A stretch of DNA of 64,000 nt from Mariannaea sp. PMI_226 (GCA_024336345.1 JANFOG010000003.1:4036501-4100500); one strand, 5' to 3'. Shown: positions 1 through 12,174, numbered from the stretch's first letter. Numbers and translations are program-made. The notes: generated from the sequence alone by a model not told the origin.

Positions 1-1750
1 TCTGGACTTGCTGTTTATGCCCTTGTTCAGGCATGCGCGTCTCAACGCCGCGCTGTCCTGGTTGCGGCATAGAGCGTTGCGAGAATTGCCGCATAGAAAA
101 AACTATCGTTAGAGAATGAGCTTTTCAGCTCAGCTCTATGCTATCCGAGCTCTCATCAAAGAGAAGGCAGAAATACGTCGCCCCCTCATATTAATACGAG
201 CTGTCTTTACAAGGTCTGCCACGGGACACAGACTTTCAGATGATCCTGACTTTCTCCATTTACAATTTCCTATGTCTATTCATCATCTTTTTTTTTTTTT
301 TTTTTTTTCATATTTGGATACTATTCCTTTTAATGTCGCAAACCTTTCTTTTGGACTTGGTTTTGCATTTGCTTCAGCAAGGAAATGTAGCACAACTGAG
401 GTCTTATACTAAACATTTTATCTGTACTCTTAAAGAGATGGAAATCGCGAATTAGTTCCTCCGCTGGACAAAGACAGAAATTGCCTGGTAACGGTTCGGT
501 TTCGGATCTCCCCTCAAGTGTGGAATTGCTTGGCGGTTGTATAGATTGTATTATAGCATCCGATATCCACAAAACTCAGCAAGAACCACGAGAACAGAGA
601 ACCTCAACGTTCGGATGGATAGATGTCGTGACATGGTGACATACTTCGTTCTGAGAGGCCAAGGGACAATTTTATCAGTGGATAAAGTGTTAATTGCCAC
701 TCAATTGCTCATCTGAAATACGTCACGACCAATCAGGAATAAGTTCCAATCTGCAAATTTTCAAATGGCACCAAGGGAGGGGACATAGTCCCATAAACAA
801 TAACAAGCATAAGAAGAATCGGGTATATAAATGAGCCACGATGCACCACGCCGAGTTTTGCGTCTGCCTTTCCATGAAATCTCCCCAATTATAAGTTATA
901 TTCTCTTTCTCGGAATCCTCGGATGTCGAAATCTTCGGGCAATATCTGAGGGCCTCAGCCTCATATTCGGTGAGCGCAGCTCAATCGCCCGATGATGTCT
1001 TGTGACTCGGCTCTCGTGGGAGGGCGAGAGAGGCCATATCTGGAAACACGTATGAACGCAGGCTTTAAATGCAGAAATTTGGACCGTTATGGTGGCGATG
1101 CTGTTTTCAACATCCAAATTGAGGGTCCCTTGTTGACGCCCGACAATGCACACGTTAGGCTGGCGAAGGCCCGTCTTCGATCACGAGAATCATTTAAGTA
1201 ATAAACCCCTACCTTTCTAGAAGGAGACTGGTGGATATTAGGTAGCTCCTGGGATAATCTCCCCGGTTATTTCAAATAGGGAGCTGCCACGTTGTTATCC
1301 GACTCAGCCTGAAAAGCAGTATGTGTAAGCCCATGATGTTGGGCCTTAATTTTTTTCGACAAATGGCAATCGTTTGCTTTGCGTTGGCCTCTGCAAGTGT
1401 GCAAGGCATCTGTATTAGGGGCCCTCCGCCAGGTCTGATATGTACGAAGTTAACCACGATTTGGGGATTATTCAAGGCATCCGGAACGACTCACTATTAT
1501 CTACGTTAAAGGATCCTACCCGTTTGTGCCGTAAATAATTGCCTCATTTCAAATTTCCGAGCTGCATTGCCTTGGAATCTCATCAGTTCGACAAGTTGAG
1601 ATGATACTTCTCTCTGTTTATCTTGTCTCTGCATTCTGCTAGTCCTCAGACCATACCCAATCAAATATCCTCAGCTGTCCATCCAGGGCCCAAACAGTAT
1701 CCTTTTGTCCTAACCGATTGGCCGAGACGAAATCATATTTTTCTTTCAAT
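1..1750. other. Gene-free left flank
   Basis: I see no convincing gene in this stretch. Short open frames occur but none has a recognisable domain or a spliceable neighbour. A pure T run of about 21 bases lies at 288-308. The interval ends at the first ATG of the gene that follows, and part of it is probably that gene's promoter. Confidence 0.5.
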
Positions 1751-4209
1751 ATGAAGCCAGATAAGAGCGGGATAAAGCTCGGGATCATATTGACATATCC
1801 TGATGGACGAGCCAGCGATGTTGAGAGAAATTTGGAAATTCGGAGTCTTCCTTTCAGAAAATGCCTGAAGAAGAACAAGAGAATATTGAGACGTAAATTG
1901 TCAAATCAACTAAAAAGACAGCAACTGCGTAACCGACCACTTGGACGTGGAACTTCGGATAGAACTTGTCACGGCAATTCAAGAACCATGAAGCTTGTCT
2001 CAGAAGCGAAACCACCTCGAGCCAATTTTCGACCAGCATACGACTTCTCTCAATTCTCTCAATTGGCAAATGTGCCTTGGAATAAAACGTCATTCGTTGA
2101 CTTTGATGGTCAAGACGAAGAGGACGATGATGACGATGATGACGATGACGATGATAGCGATGATGACGATGATAGTGATGGTGAAGAAAGCGACAATGGA
2201 GGTGGCATAGTTGGAGATTTTATGCAGAATCCTTTATCTGACTCGAAATGTGAAGCTCAGGTCATTTTATTGCTTTCATTTTGTCCAGAAAAGACGCTGC
2301 AGGAGCTAGAGCAGGCTTCCTTACGAGTTCCCTCCGAGAAGATCTGCCTATTTGATGATCGATCGAGTGACGGCATTCATTCTGAAACGAGAACTTGTCT
2401 TGAACGCTTGAATGTTAAAGAACTTCAATCGAAGCTTTTAAAAGAGGTACATAAAGGTTCAGCAGAATTTACGGAAACTAATCTGACTGAGATAAATAGA
2501 GATTCATTTCAGATCACCCGTCAACTATCACCAAGAACATTTCTGATGCTGGCAACAACCAACTGCCAAATGCAGAACGAAAGATTAGCGGAGATCGGCG
2601 TCTGATGTGAATCAATCCATCTAGCTATAGTAACTAATACTAATCTATCTCTAGATTCATTACAGACCTCAATCGCTGGGTAGTGATGACTCTCATTACT
2701 ACAGCATCTAAATTCGAGGCTGATGCACTGCGAGGCTCGCTCTACCGGCATTTATCCTTTCAAACCTATATTGGAGTATGTAGGAATGCTGTGAGTTGAT
2801 TCTATCACCCTGAGACTTCCTATCCCTGACTAGAATAGTCAATCGGCTTCCCCTTTTTTCACTTCGCTTTTGATTTGCCATTCTTTGTGTGGAGGACTAC
2901 GGTTCCTGGCAAGAAGCCACATGATGTCCGGAAAACCGAAGACAAACAGTCTTTAAGGGAGGTGATAGATTTATCGTTTCTCAAAAGGCAAGAAAGTGCC
3001 CCAAACGCCTCCGTGGGTAACGACTCAGTTCAAGTCGACTATCTGTGCCCAGCTCACATTTCGGTTGTCATTTCGATAATCGACAACCGAAGATGGACGG
3101 CATACGCATTTGTTGATACGTACTATCGCAACAACAATAAAGATGGAGTGAATGCCTACTATTCCGATGCGCGTCATGGACCCATCAAGCCTGACCCCCT
3201 GACTAAAGGGTCTCGCGATGCGGACAAACCACTCTTGGACCCTAAGCAATACTCATTTGCCGTCATGGATGCAAGGATGAAACAAGTCACGGGTGAATGG
3301 GAGTGCGTTGTGACCAAACTACAGGAAAAGATAGAATTATACGTGAGTCAGAATGGTTCTAAATTCTTTTGCTTTCTTGATTCCCTATAAAATAGGCGCA
3401 TGCTAAAGTCACTCTAGATTAATAAGTGTCCTTCGAGAACGGAACCTTTTTCAGATACTATCTTCAAGCGGTGCTTGAGTTGCATTGGAAATACTCGCTC
3501 ATTGCTTGTTACCTTGACAGAGATTTTGAAGGCCATGGTAAAGGAATGGAATTCGTTTGACCCCAGCGAGTTCCTTCCCACAAAAGATATTGTTCTGAAT
3601 CGGATGCATTCTAGTATCCGATATTCTTTCAAAGAGCTGGGCAAGTGCATGGAAAAGCTTGAGTCTCTTAAAAATAAGTGCGATAACTATGCTAAAAACG
3701 TGAGTAGGGCTCCCGAGCCATGACCTAGAGGACTAACCAAAATCCTTTTCCAGATTCAGCTTTACATGAGCGGCGCAAGTCATCACACAGCCCAGCAAAT
3801 GCACGTCTTGTCGGCCGTCATGTTATACGTAAGTCGGAACGTTCCTGCAATTATTATTCAGGCAAAAAGATCGTTAAGCTTATTTGATCCGGAAAAGATC
3901 GTTTACCCTACGACTCTAGCGGCAGCGTTGCTTTCTATGCAATCGGATGCGATACCTAGATGGTTCGGTCCAACAAAACTGTCATTTCCCATTCTCGCCA
4001 CTGTCCTGATAAGCCTAGTCTTTGTGTCGATTAAGGTGTTCAATAAATGGGAGCTCATTCGAATATTTCTCTTGAAACAATATGGGGCCGTGTCTAAAAG
4101 TCACTGGAGTCACCTTTTACCAGTTGCTCAAGGACACAGACCACACAACGAGGATATTGAACTAGGTAGTAACGAGAATCAAGCTTCCGGGATTCGAATT
4201 GAAGTATGA
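1751..4209 (+). CDS. Uncharacterised fungal membrane-anchored protein, six exons
   Basis: Reading frame and splice consensus support exons 1751-2446, 2500-2606, 2655-2775, 2839-3342, 3418-3699 and 3754-4209. They total 2166 nt, giving 721 aa. Each intron starts GT, ends AG and keeps frame. The central exons give a FITDLNRW...ALRGSLYRHLSF core followed by FDLPFFVWR, which I recognise from memory as a widespread uncharacterised ascomycete family; no function is known to me. Residues about 117-135 are an aspartate run from a GAT/GAC tract at 2116-2190. One hydrophobic segment near the C-terminus, coded at about 3985-4032, is a probable membrane anchor. A TTG-initiated extension from 1718 is in frame, but 1751 is the first ATG. 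The 5' end is the least certain part. Confidence 0.7.
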
Positions 4210-4355
4210 GAATCAACTTGAATCTGTTTGGCTTTGCTCAATCAGGCCTCCTGACCATCTCAATTAAGTCTTGACCACTTATAACATTTCGTGTTGTGAT
4301 TGAGGTATTCAACAGGTCTTTCGTACTCTATTTCAGTGTAGGCAAATCAACGCAG

Positions 4356-4826
4356 TTAGATACCAAATCTTGCGCTCCAGGTCTGGATGTGCAAGGTCAA
4401 GGAATATGACATCGAACTTAGGGCGGAAGTATATCGGTTTACCCATCTTGCCTTCACACACTTGCGAAGGTGATCAGCAGCGGATGTAGTGGCGCTCGCT
4501 GCGAAGAATACTGCCTTACCCTTCGCATCGCAAAGATGGCAAACCCAGTAAGCATTCAGCGGGCTGTTGCTGGCATCGAGTTCAACAACGAACAATCCAT
4601 GAGTTTTAATCCAGCTCTTCCTGCCCTTAGAGCCTTTCCGGGATAATGATTCTTCCAGGACGTATCGCCTGTTCCTCCCTACGGCCTGCGGCAAGTCCGC
4701 AATTGTGGCATTGTCAGGAAATGTTGTTCGTGAACCCGAGTCAAATTGACTAGATAAGTTCTTGGGTGGTTTGAGGAGTGAAAAGGCAGAGGGTGCCGGC
4801 GGGGTAGCCATATTGATGTCCAGCAC
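4356..4826 (-). mobile_element. hAT transposase N-terminal (BED zinc finger) fragment
   Basis: This 156-codon frame encodes a BED-type zinc-finger segment: a KSWIKTHGLFVVEL strand, then YWVCHLCDAKGK with a Cys-x2-Cys pair, then a DHLRKCVK helix. This layout is typical of the N-terminus of fungal hAT-family transposases. The catalytic RNase-H-like core and the dimerisation domain do not follow downstream on the minus strand, so it is a decapitated element and not a functional transposase. The upstream flank (about 5090-5180) is rich in CAAAT-type repeats and is probably the element's 5' non-coding end. Confidence 0.6.
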
Positions 4827-5939
4827 TAATCGTCTGCTAAGTCCAAGTGGATTCTGGAGGAGGTAAACAGTCGCTGGTAGACGCGTTTACTGGCGGACGC
4901 GCGACGTGCCCTTATGACGGAATGTTAAAAGGATACTACGTTATGCGAGTAAGTTACCTCTGATTACAAGTACTCTACTAGCAGCAACGAAGGGTCGTCC
5001 AGGGTAGGACGACAGGGAGCACTTTCCGACAGAGGCTAGCCGGACAATGAAAAGGATATAGCAAATGTATCAAATGCAAAGCAAATCGGGAATTTTATAT
5101 TTGTTTGCTTTGATATAAATTTTGTCTTTATTTGTTTGATTTGTTTGGTAGTTTGTTTGATATGATTTGATTTGAGAGCAGCGCTGCAAGAGCCTGCCGC
5201 AACTCTTTCGGGTGAAGCCTTCCCAGAAAGTTAAGTGTGAACATTTGGTCAACGAAGGGCTACTACTAGTTCTACGCAGTCCGTAGAAGGAGTTAATGTT
5301 GGCGATATTGGAAATATATTGGGATTTGTAATATATGAGAACTTTTATTTCCTCGAGTGACATATGATCTAGGGATTTCCCTGCAGGTTGCTGTTACCTC
5401 AGAACTCTACTAGAGTTCAGTTACCCACCCCAGTGTCCCGTGGGTAGAGTTCGGTTTCTGGCACCCTAGGGAAACCAAACATAGTGTGCAAGAGACGGAG
5501 CGCTGTTTCTGGGTCCAAGTCACCCTAGTAAAACGCTTCAATCGAACTATCAATGGCTTGAAGTTTTCTTAGCCGGGCGTCGCTGCGCCACACCTGGTAT
5601 ATTCGCAACTATTCTGTGGCTGACTATTTCCCAGAGAACCCAAGCTCCTGCAATATGCCTCCATAAGCGATAAATGTGGGCGTCAAACTCAAGGAGTACC
5701 TCACGCAATGATGATGGAAGCCATACCGCAAGAGAGAGAGAGCTGATGCTTTGTGATTATCCACTGCTTCCTTGCCGCAAAAAGGGCAGATACCGCCTGA
5801 AGGGAGGATATCGTCCGTACAACCCCCTCACAAGCAGATTCCGGCATCTTGCTTTAAAGCATAACGATCTGCGGTAAAGTTAGTCATGTATGTTAGTGCC
5901 TGGTTAATATTCAAAATATCGCAAGAAATCGTGTCGTTA
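4827..5939. other. Non-coding, with CAAAT-rich tract
   Basis: No gene is supported. The segment 5090-5180 consists of imperfect (T)TTGATTTG / CAAATCAAA repeats. A similar tract, in the other orientation, is at about 21030-21095. Both lie in transposon-like surroundings and may be subterminal regions of related hAT elements. The rest shows nothing I can name. Confidence 0.4.
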
Positions 5940-7484
5940 CTACACTCCTTCGTTGCTGAGACTCGCCCCATCATTGCTCAACGCCCACTCCGCCAGCAGG
6001 TCCGGCTTCGCCACTACCTCAGCCTTGCAAGCCCTCAGCCACTTCCAGGTCACCTCACATTCGTCAAAATCACGCACCCATTCTGCGGACCATTCATCTA
6101 GATCGACCGTCGCCCAATCCGTATGGCCGTTAAGCTTCATGCGATGCCATATTTCCTTCCAGAGCTCCAGACGCTGCTTCAGCATTGCAACATCGGCATC
6201 TGTGGGGTGAGTGGATATACTTTGCTTGAAACTAGGGTGCCTCTTTTGGAGCTGTTTCAGCTTCGGCAGGTATTGCTTAGGCATCCTATAAGTCTCTAAG
6301 CATCTCATCTGCCATTCACCTTCCATCCGCCTAAGTACCAACTCAATGTGGTCGTCAATAAGACTCAAGATCCGGCTTAGGAGTATCTCAACCAACTTCT
6401 GGCGACCATTTGCCTTCGCGTAGCAAGCATTACAGCGCAACTTGTCCACGAACGACTCGCTCATGTATTCCGCATAACCGCTAGGAAGATCTTGAGCCAG
6501 TTCGTTATTAACGAGAGGCCTCCATGCTGGATACATGCCTTTGCCGATTTCACGAACCTCTTTCCAACGAGTACATCCGGGACACCAAAACATAAACAGG
6601 GACCAAAGCTGTTCACGAACGGTTTTAACGCGTACAGGGCGCACCTTCGCGTTAAATGGAGGCTTCTTCGCTTCGAGGTAGTTGTCGATCCGTGGAAAAC
6701 ATCGATCCAAGGTTGAGCCCAACCAGACTGCCCGGCTGGCAATAATGGGTACTCGTAAGGATCCTCCGGATCCGTCAGGCCGTGGCCCCAGCTGGCCGGC
6801 CCTGTACCTGCACTCGAGACACTTCCGAAGCTGGCGCTTGGAACCGCAGCGCTCGAGCTCTAAGTCGCGCGCGTTGTCATCCAGCAGTCGTTGCTTGACG
6901 GCTGGCGTCAACTCATTAAACTGAGTGGTAGTCAATCCTTGAAATCCCGGCATTCCACAGTCCTGCACATCTCTAAAGCTCAAGCGGCTTAGTGTAGATG
7001 TGACGCAGATCGCGTACCGTTGTCGGAGCGTCGTCTCCTCCGTCGCGCCGTCGGGGGATCTGAGCTTCTGTTTCTGAATCGAGAAAAAGCTCAAGCGCGG
7101 GTCAGACTCCCATGTTGAGGCCGCACCTGAGATTGCGGATCCTGGGACAGGTTTTCGATACCTGAGTCTCAGGATCATGTGGTTGTCAAAGTATCGATGG
7201 TGAAGCAGTCGCATGCAGCTCGTACAAGCCCAGCGCATGTCTCTCCATTCCTCTTCTGAGTACGCTGGGCTCAATAAGTTATCTCGAGCCCGGAAAATAG
7301 GATGAAGACCTCCATTCTCAGCCGCGCACTCTTGGGCCAGGAGTCTTTCAACGAAATGCCTCCTCTGCGGATTCACGAGGCGACGGAAATGCGAGTTTGT
7401 TTGGCTGATTGCGATGAGACTGACCGGTTCTAGGAGTCTAATAATGGAGCACTGAAGCTCTACTGGCAGCTGTTCGATGACCAT
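5940..7484 (-). CDS. F-box protein with four CxxC pairs
   Basis: A single uninterrupted 514-aa frame. Residues about 1-40 form an F-box (IEQLPVELQCSIIRLL, then a SHFRRLV segment), the motif that binds Skp1 in SCF ubiquitin ligases. The rest has four Cys-x2-Cys pairs at residues 87-90, 222-225, 301-304 and 351-354. They could ligate zinc, and they suggest a substrate-recognition module of a fungal-specific type. No WD40 or LRR repeats are visible. The start is the first ATG and sits directly before the F-box, so the N-terminus looks complete. No introns are needed. Substrate unknown. It is one of the best-preserved genes in the left part of the window. Confidence 0.85.
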   Translation of the reverse strand: MVIEQLPVELQCSIIRLLEPVSLIAISQTNSHFRRLVNPQRRHFVERLLAQECAAENGGLHPIFRARDNLLSPAYSEEEWRDMRWACTSCMRLLHHRYFDNHMILRLRYRKPVPGSAISGAASTWESDPRLSFFSIQKQKLRSPDGATEETTLRQRYAICVTSTLSRLSFRDVQDCGMPGFQGLTTTQFNELTPAVKQRLLDDNARDLELERCGSKRQLRKCLECRYRAGQLGPRPDGSGGSLRVPIIASRAVWLGSTLDRCFPRIDNYLEAKKPPFNAKVRPVRVKTVREQLWSLFMFWCPGCTRWKEVREIGKGMYPAWRPLVNNELAQDLPSGYAEYMSESFVDKLRCNACYAKANGRQKLVEILLSRILSLIDDHIELVLRRMEGEWQMRCLETYRMPKQYLPKLKQLQKRHPSFKQSISTHPTDADVAMLKQRLELWKEIWHRMKLNGHTDWATVDLDEWSAEWVRDFDECEVTWKWLRACKAEVVAKPDLLAEWALSNDGASLSNEGV

Positions 7485-8209
7485 TTTGTTCGATGCTACT
7501 TATTAGGCTGACAGCATGCACCAAAAAAACACACTTCATTGATGAGTGAGAGGTACCCCAGGTACCGATGTCGATAAGTGGATTTGTGCACGGGCAAATG
7601 TACCTTTGTGAGCTCAAGTACTTTGTTAGATAGGTTTTGTCGCCGAGCCGGCCAAGGCATAATTGAACAGTCAAATCACGGTGACGTTGCACCAAAAAAT
7701 CACTTTCCCCTCATCAGACATTCTTGGCGCTTCGGTACGAAGGCCTTTTAAGTCCGGGTCATTTGCAAGCTATGCCTTATAAGGCGAGGCGATCCACTGG
7801 CTTCTGCCTGAAGATGCACTGATTCGTGATGAAAGCTACCATGAAGTACTAACTGGTTTCCGCGGCGGTGGCACCGCCGTTTTCGCTCTCCAAGTTGTGA
7901 GGAATATCAACATGCTGCTGAAGATTTGTGCATACATGCCTTTGAGGTAGCTCAGGATTTTGGAGTCCCGCTCAACCTAACTTGAGCTGTACACAAATTG
8001 TAGATAGCCGGGGGTATGGGAAATAAGATATTAGGGTGTATGGGATGAATGATGTGCGGGGCCATGGCTCAGAGTGCAAATCCAGTGGCCAAAAATGGAC
8101 AGCAGTGTCAGTCAGTTTTCTAGGTACATTAGTGTCCATAAATTGACCAGACTCCAAAAACGGTCGGTCTAGAGGGAAGAGCAACAAAACTATACGCAAA
8201 AGACACTTC
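7485..8209. other. Intergenic, nothing recognised
   Basis: This interval is upstream of the F-box gene on the minus strand and so probably contains its promoter. I see no domain-bearing frame in it. Confidence 0.4.
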
Positions 8210-8760
8210 AAACTTTGCAAATGCTGGTGGCCGAAAATGGCGTACATAAACTCTCTTATATCTCTCGAGTCCCCTCTTTTGGCTTTCTGGAGGAGCCGAA
8301 ATGGCCACTTTTGTCTGCCGCAGAGTATTTGAATGTAACGATGTTGGAACCTCTCCAAGAGCAGACCGCGTTTCGCTCTACCTGTGCAACACAACTCCAC
8401 TTTTATGCCACCAAGCGGAATCATGTGAGCGATAGATCAGATAAGTTATTGTGTGAATAGCATACTACGTAGTGCAGAACCTGCTACTTGGTGTACGAAA
8501 TTTTCTTGTTGAACAACTCTTGTTATTGAAATTCACAAAGCTCAAACCGATTGGTTCTGAAGGCTATCGTGCGGGGTCCGTGTTGAGTTGTCAAAGACAG
8601 AATTCGGGAAGGTCCTGTGGCATTATAGCCCAAGCATGCCTGGCGTCGATCAAGCTCATAAGCATCCCTCGCAAGTTTATTAGCCTCGCGCCCGAGTTTC
8701 AATGATTCATTTGCGAGGGAATTAGCCTCTGCTGCCAATTCGCAATATCCTCAGCATCCC
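8210..8760 (-). pseudogene. Partial diverged copy of the 388-aa membrane protein gene and its 3' flank
   Basis: Bases 8460-8755 align by eye with 33500-33960. They share a long stretch from the end of the coding region (LANESLKLGREANKLARDAY) into the 3' flank (for example 'tgctacttggtgt' and 'gcatactacgt'). Weaker matches extend back to about 8335, opposite 33390. Only the last 50 or so codons of the 388-aa protein are represented; the membrane segment and everything upstream are missing. The frame then reads on into unrelated residues. It is best read as a truncated paralogue left by duplication of the locus at 33.3-35 kb. Confidence 0.65.
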
Positions 8761-10007
8761 TGGTGTATCTTATGGAAATGAATCATCAGCTCCACAGTCT
8801 CGAGGCACTTACGAAGTTACAAAGCCATCCACGCAACTCGCCGGAACCCATATGTCAAAATATCCCCTTCCGCCGAGATGTCTTCTTTCGGGAAACGAGG
8901 TAGTACTGGGAATGATGACAACTTTGCCAGCTCAAACAAACGTGCGCGTATTCACAATGGAGGTAATATTGAAAACACCATAAACATGTGTACTTTTTGG
9001 ACTCGCTATTCCTTACCTCATTGAAGGCGCCCTAGACAGGCGGCCTCAGTCAACCGTGCCGCGAAAAACTCTTGCTGATGAAATTTATGTTTCGGATTGC
9101 ACTTGGTGTCTTCTCGCTAGAGCGAGGCTCAATTCGTTGTAAGGCCGTTTGATTTTGGCCTTATGCAACGTCTCAGCTAACGACAGGAAGTCAACCCTGC
9201 CCCAAGGAACAGGACACAATAATCATCAACAACATCATCGGATTGATCATATCAGGCTACGCTAAATAAAACAGCCCAAATAATGGGCTTTTCATCCACA
9301 TCGCTATTTCTTTGTGAAGTCAACTATTTCCTTGTAATACAGGGCAACTCAGGCCGTTACGAGATTATGTGCCCGACATGTCAAGCTCATGTGGGTAGAG
9401 CTAGGAAGAAAGCCGGCCCGACACTTATTCACCGAGCGAAAAGGACAGCCTTTGACTTTGAGCACTTACGGCATATGACTTGTCTGGAGTCCAATCATCG
9501 TACGGCACGAAGGGCAACCTGTTTTGGGGAAGTCGCAACTGGCTTGGGCGGCGCTACGACAACGCCTCTTCAGTCACCACCAAGAGCACAATCCTTGAGC
9601 ACTCTCCTTATCGAAAGCTTTACCCAAATGACAGAGCGCCTTGCGCATCTGCAACGATTGCACCAAATCGGGCCGCTAACAAGGGCCGCCCCGGCGCTAC
9701 CCCACGGCCGCTAACTGCGATAGCCTCATCGAACACTGACACGATCGCTGCCAACGTCGGCTACGTAGCGAAAACCCCGAGAAAGGCTTTGATCGTGGAG
9801 TGGCGGGATTGTCCTAACATGGAGCTGACGTCAGCACCCTAACGCATTCGACACGCTCACATTACCCCTCAATCAAGCCTGGCGGAGAGACGAAATTGCA
9901 GCTAAAAAATACTACTGTAGATAATATGAAAACATAGGGCAACATCTTGCTTCTTATTTGGCCCATCATAGCATCCAAGAGGTATCTTCGACCTCAGCAC
10001 AGATATT
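8761..10007. other. No confirmed gene
   Basis: Two overlapping plus-strand frames (9283-9714 and 9480-9842) are open but show no domain, signal or splice structure I recognise, and neither overrides the other. I treat the region as non-coding or decayed until there is transcript evidence. Confidence 0.35.
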
Positions 10008-10424
10008 TCACTCATCAGGGCTGGACTGGACATAGATAGTCCCTTTTCCAAAATCCTCTGCATCCCACTCCCCGTTGAATTCCTCCACATCACCCAAGTC
10101 CACCTCTATTGTATCCTCGTCTTCGTCATCGCTATCATCATATGTGTCACGCTTGTCGCCCTCCATGCATGACCACCGACGCGTCTTCGAGAGTTGCAAT
10201 GGTTCTATCAGTCGGCTAGATAGCCACCTGGTTTTGACTCTGCGGTACTGCAGAGAACACACTTGCTCGCCAGGGGCGAGAAGACATAGTTGATCACTCT
10301 CGGTATTCTGATGTTCCCCATGAACAGCGGGATCAACAAGGTCGGCGAAAGGCATGACAGCGGTGGCGGCTGCTGTTTTGGACCATAGCCCGTTTTGGGC
10401 TGCAACTGGCTTCGACACGGCCAT
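10008..10424 (-). CDS. Small acidic hypothetical protein
   Basis: A 138-codon open frame with an ATG start. The C-terminal half is acidic (DDSDDEDEDTIEVDLGDVEEF) and ends in a WDAEDFGKGTIYVQSSPDE tail. No known domain is visible. It lies about 260 bp downstream of another acidic minus-strand ORF (10683-11276) and might be a separate gene or a distal exon of it; I found no intron joining the two with certainty. The coding call rests on length and the biased composition only. Confidence 0.35.
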   Translation of the reverse strand: MAVSKPVAAQNGLWSKTAAATAVMPFADLVDPAVHGEHQNTESDQLCLLAPGEQVCSLQYRRVKTRWLSSRLIEPLQLSKTRRWSCMEGDKRDTYDDSDDEDEDTIEVDLGDVEEFNGEWDAEDFGKGTIYVQSSPDE

Positions 10425-10682
10425 ATTTGGGCCTGGCCTGACGGCTATATGAGCTTATTGTTTTATTTGGTAGCATCCATAAATACAGTACCTATGACAA
10501 TCTGCACCATTTTTTCAAAGTCAAGACGTTGCCTTCTACGCTATCTTGTTGTCATCTCACCCTGATCATCATCTCGCTATAGGAAGCGACGAATACTATC
10601 TTTTGAAACCTAGACACTGAATGGCTGGTCAAAAATCAACGCGACCACCTGCTGGTGTGAATTACACAAGTAATGACGAGAT

Positions 10683-11276
10683 TTATCTCGTCGGGCTCTT
10701 CGACGGGTTGAGGAAGTCTCCATGACAAAATAGTTCCTCAGTCTCCTCCTTGAACTCCTCCACAGAAATTTTAATAGCTTGTGGCAAAGGTGGCGTTTGC
10801 GCATCATCCAAATTGCTGGAATCGTAGCCAAGCTCTGGAGGCTCGCTGGAATATATATGGCGTTTTTTTATCCGCCCAGGTTCCGCCAAGTGTTTCATGC
10901 GGTCCCCTTTCCCAATGTCGATCGGCTCATTCACATAATGCCTTGCATTCCCAGGGATTCGGATTAACGTAGCCTTGACGAATTTTAGAAAGGCACGGAC
11001 GTAGAATATATCTACCTCCAAATCGCTGTCCGAGTCCGACGATGAATCAGAATCGGAATCGGAATTGGCAATTTCCTCGCCCTCCGCCTTGTTTTGACAT
11101 AATATATTATTTGATTCCGGCTGAGTGGCGCTCAGCTCTCTCATGAGTGATTCGATGAGATGTGCATGACAAATGAGCTGGCGCAGATTGGGTTCGGGTC
11201 GGGCAGCCTCATTGGTGATCTTGGCCTGCGCTACTTGGACCAGGGTGTAAAGAACTGTGGACGACAAGGGATCCAT
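10683..11276 (-). CDS. Small conserved ascomycete protein (LRxLxxHAxLIxSLM type)
   Basis: A 197-aa frame starting MDPLSSTVLYTLVQVAQAK. An N-terminal helix, PNLRQLICHAHLIESLM, is followed by a Ser/Asp run (residues about 70-90) and a late SSEPPELGYDS...TPPLP segment. From memory, this order (helix with HANL-like motif, acidic stretch, PPEL...TPPxP tail) is that of a small conserved but uncharacterised ascomycete protein family; I could not check it. No membrane segment or signal peptide is seen. Function unknown. Confidence 0.5.
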   Translation of the reverse strand: MDPLSSTVLYTLVQVAQAKITNEAARPEPNLRQLICHAHLIESLMRELSATQPESNNILCQNKAEGEEIANSDSDSDSSSDSDSDLEVDIFYVRAFLKFVKATLIRIPGNARHYVNEPIDIGKGDRMKHLAEPGRIKKRHIYSSEPPELGYDSSNLDDAQTPPLPQAIKISVEEFKEETEELFCHGDFLNPSKSPTR

Positions 11277-12120
11277 AATGCAATATAAAATCTTTACCTA
11301 TAAGTAGACTATAGGCATGGCTAATATAGTGGCTAGCTAAAGTAAATCAAAGCAAGAAGCCTTATCAGACTTACCTTGGTGATTCATCAATATTTTAGGC
11401 TGCTGGGATCATGAACTAACCAGCCACACGCATGATAGTCCTTGTGGGGATTTAGCAGTAGGGAAGTTGATTCGGCATTATCCAGGCAAAGTACTGTACC
11501 TGCCGCTTGCCGTAATTTTAGTGGGTAGGAATCTTAAATACGGAGCCAGCTAGGACTCTGCGAGGGCGCCCAGTCTCCAAACTGTAACCTCTACCTCAGC
11601 ATGTGTAAAGCAAGCGTCGGCAGTTGGCACGCGACAGCCAAATGAAACCTGCGCATATCGGAGGGAATGGAGTAATCTGCAGTAGGGACTACGAAGTAGT
11701 TCGCCTCCGTTTCCTACACATCACAATAATGACATCACAGAGCTAGTCAACTTGCTATGATATATTATGAGCCCTTAACACCTCACAATCGTCTGAGTGC
11801 CAGTAGTCTGTGGGCAGCAACATCATGTATGGCGGGAGAACACTGTAGCAATGAATTTGGGGCTGAATTAACATTCCAATCCGCGCGTCACGGTATCGTA
11901 GTCCTGTATCTGGTGCAGGATAGTTTGCTGGCGATCTTATGATGAGGGGATGGCGTTATGGTGATGGTGGTATGGCGTTGATTGGGGTCAGTACCTCACT
12001 TACCGCTAGGTTAGCGGGTCGCTATCAAGATGATCCACACACCTGAATTTAGCCGTGTGGGTAGTTCATTTATGAGGGTCAGGCATTACATACCCGGGCT
12101 CTTACGTTCTCACGTCCTCC
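11277..12120. other. Intergenic, nothing recognised
   Basis: The promoter side of the small minus-strand gene, followed by AT-rich sequence. No coding frame with recognisable features is present. Confidence 0.4.
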
Positions 12121-12126
12121 GCAACA

Positions 12127-12160
12127 AAATGGATGCTGTTCTCGAGGATGCAGTGTCGCC
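12127..12160 (+). pseudogene. Short match to the 5' end of the kinase-like gene at 61.5 kb
   Basis: The bases around the ATG at 12130 match those around the start codon at 61575. About 30 of 33 bases agree, and the encoded start reads MDAVLEDAVSP against MDADLEDTVSP. Similarity stops after roughly 35 bases, where hAT-derived sequence takes over. It may be a gene start truncated by transposon insertion or recombination. The match is short, so chance is not fully excluded. Confidence 0.35.
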
Positions 12161-12174
12161 TGGGAGTAGGATAA

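Noticed and set aside
1995..2210. Methionine/threonine-rich frame opposite the aspartate run
   Set aside because: It is the shifted reading of the GAT/GAC tract of the real exon.
3832..3864. 33-bp GTAAGT...TTCAG intron in the last exon of the first gene
   Set aside because: Too short for an intron in this genome and the frame reads through without a stop.
9283..9842. Two overlapping plus-strand frames as a novel gene
   Set aside because: No domain, conserved splice signal or repeat support; they compete with each other.
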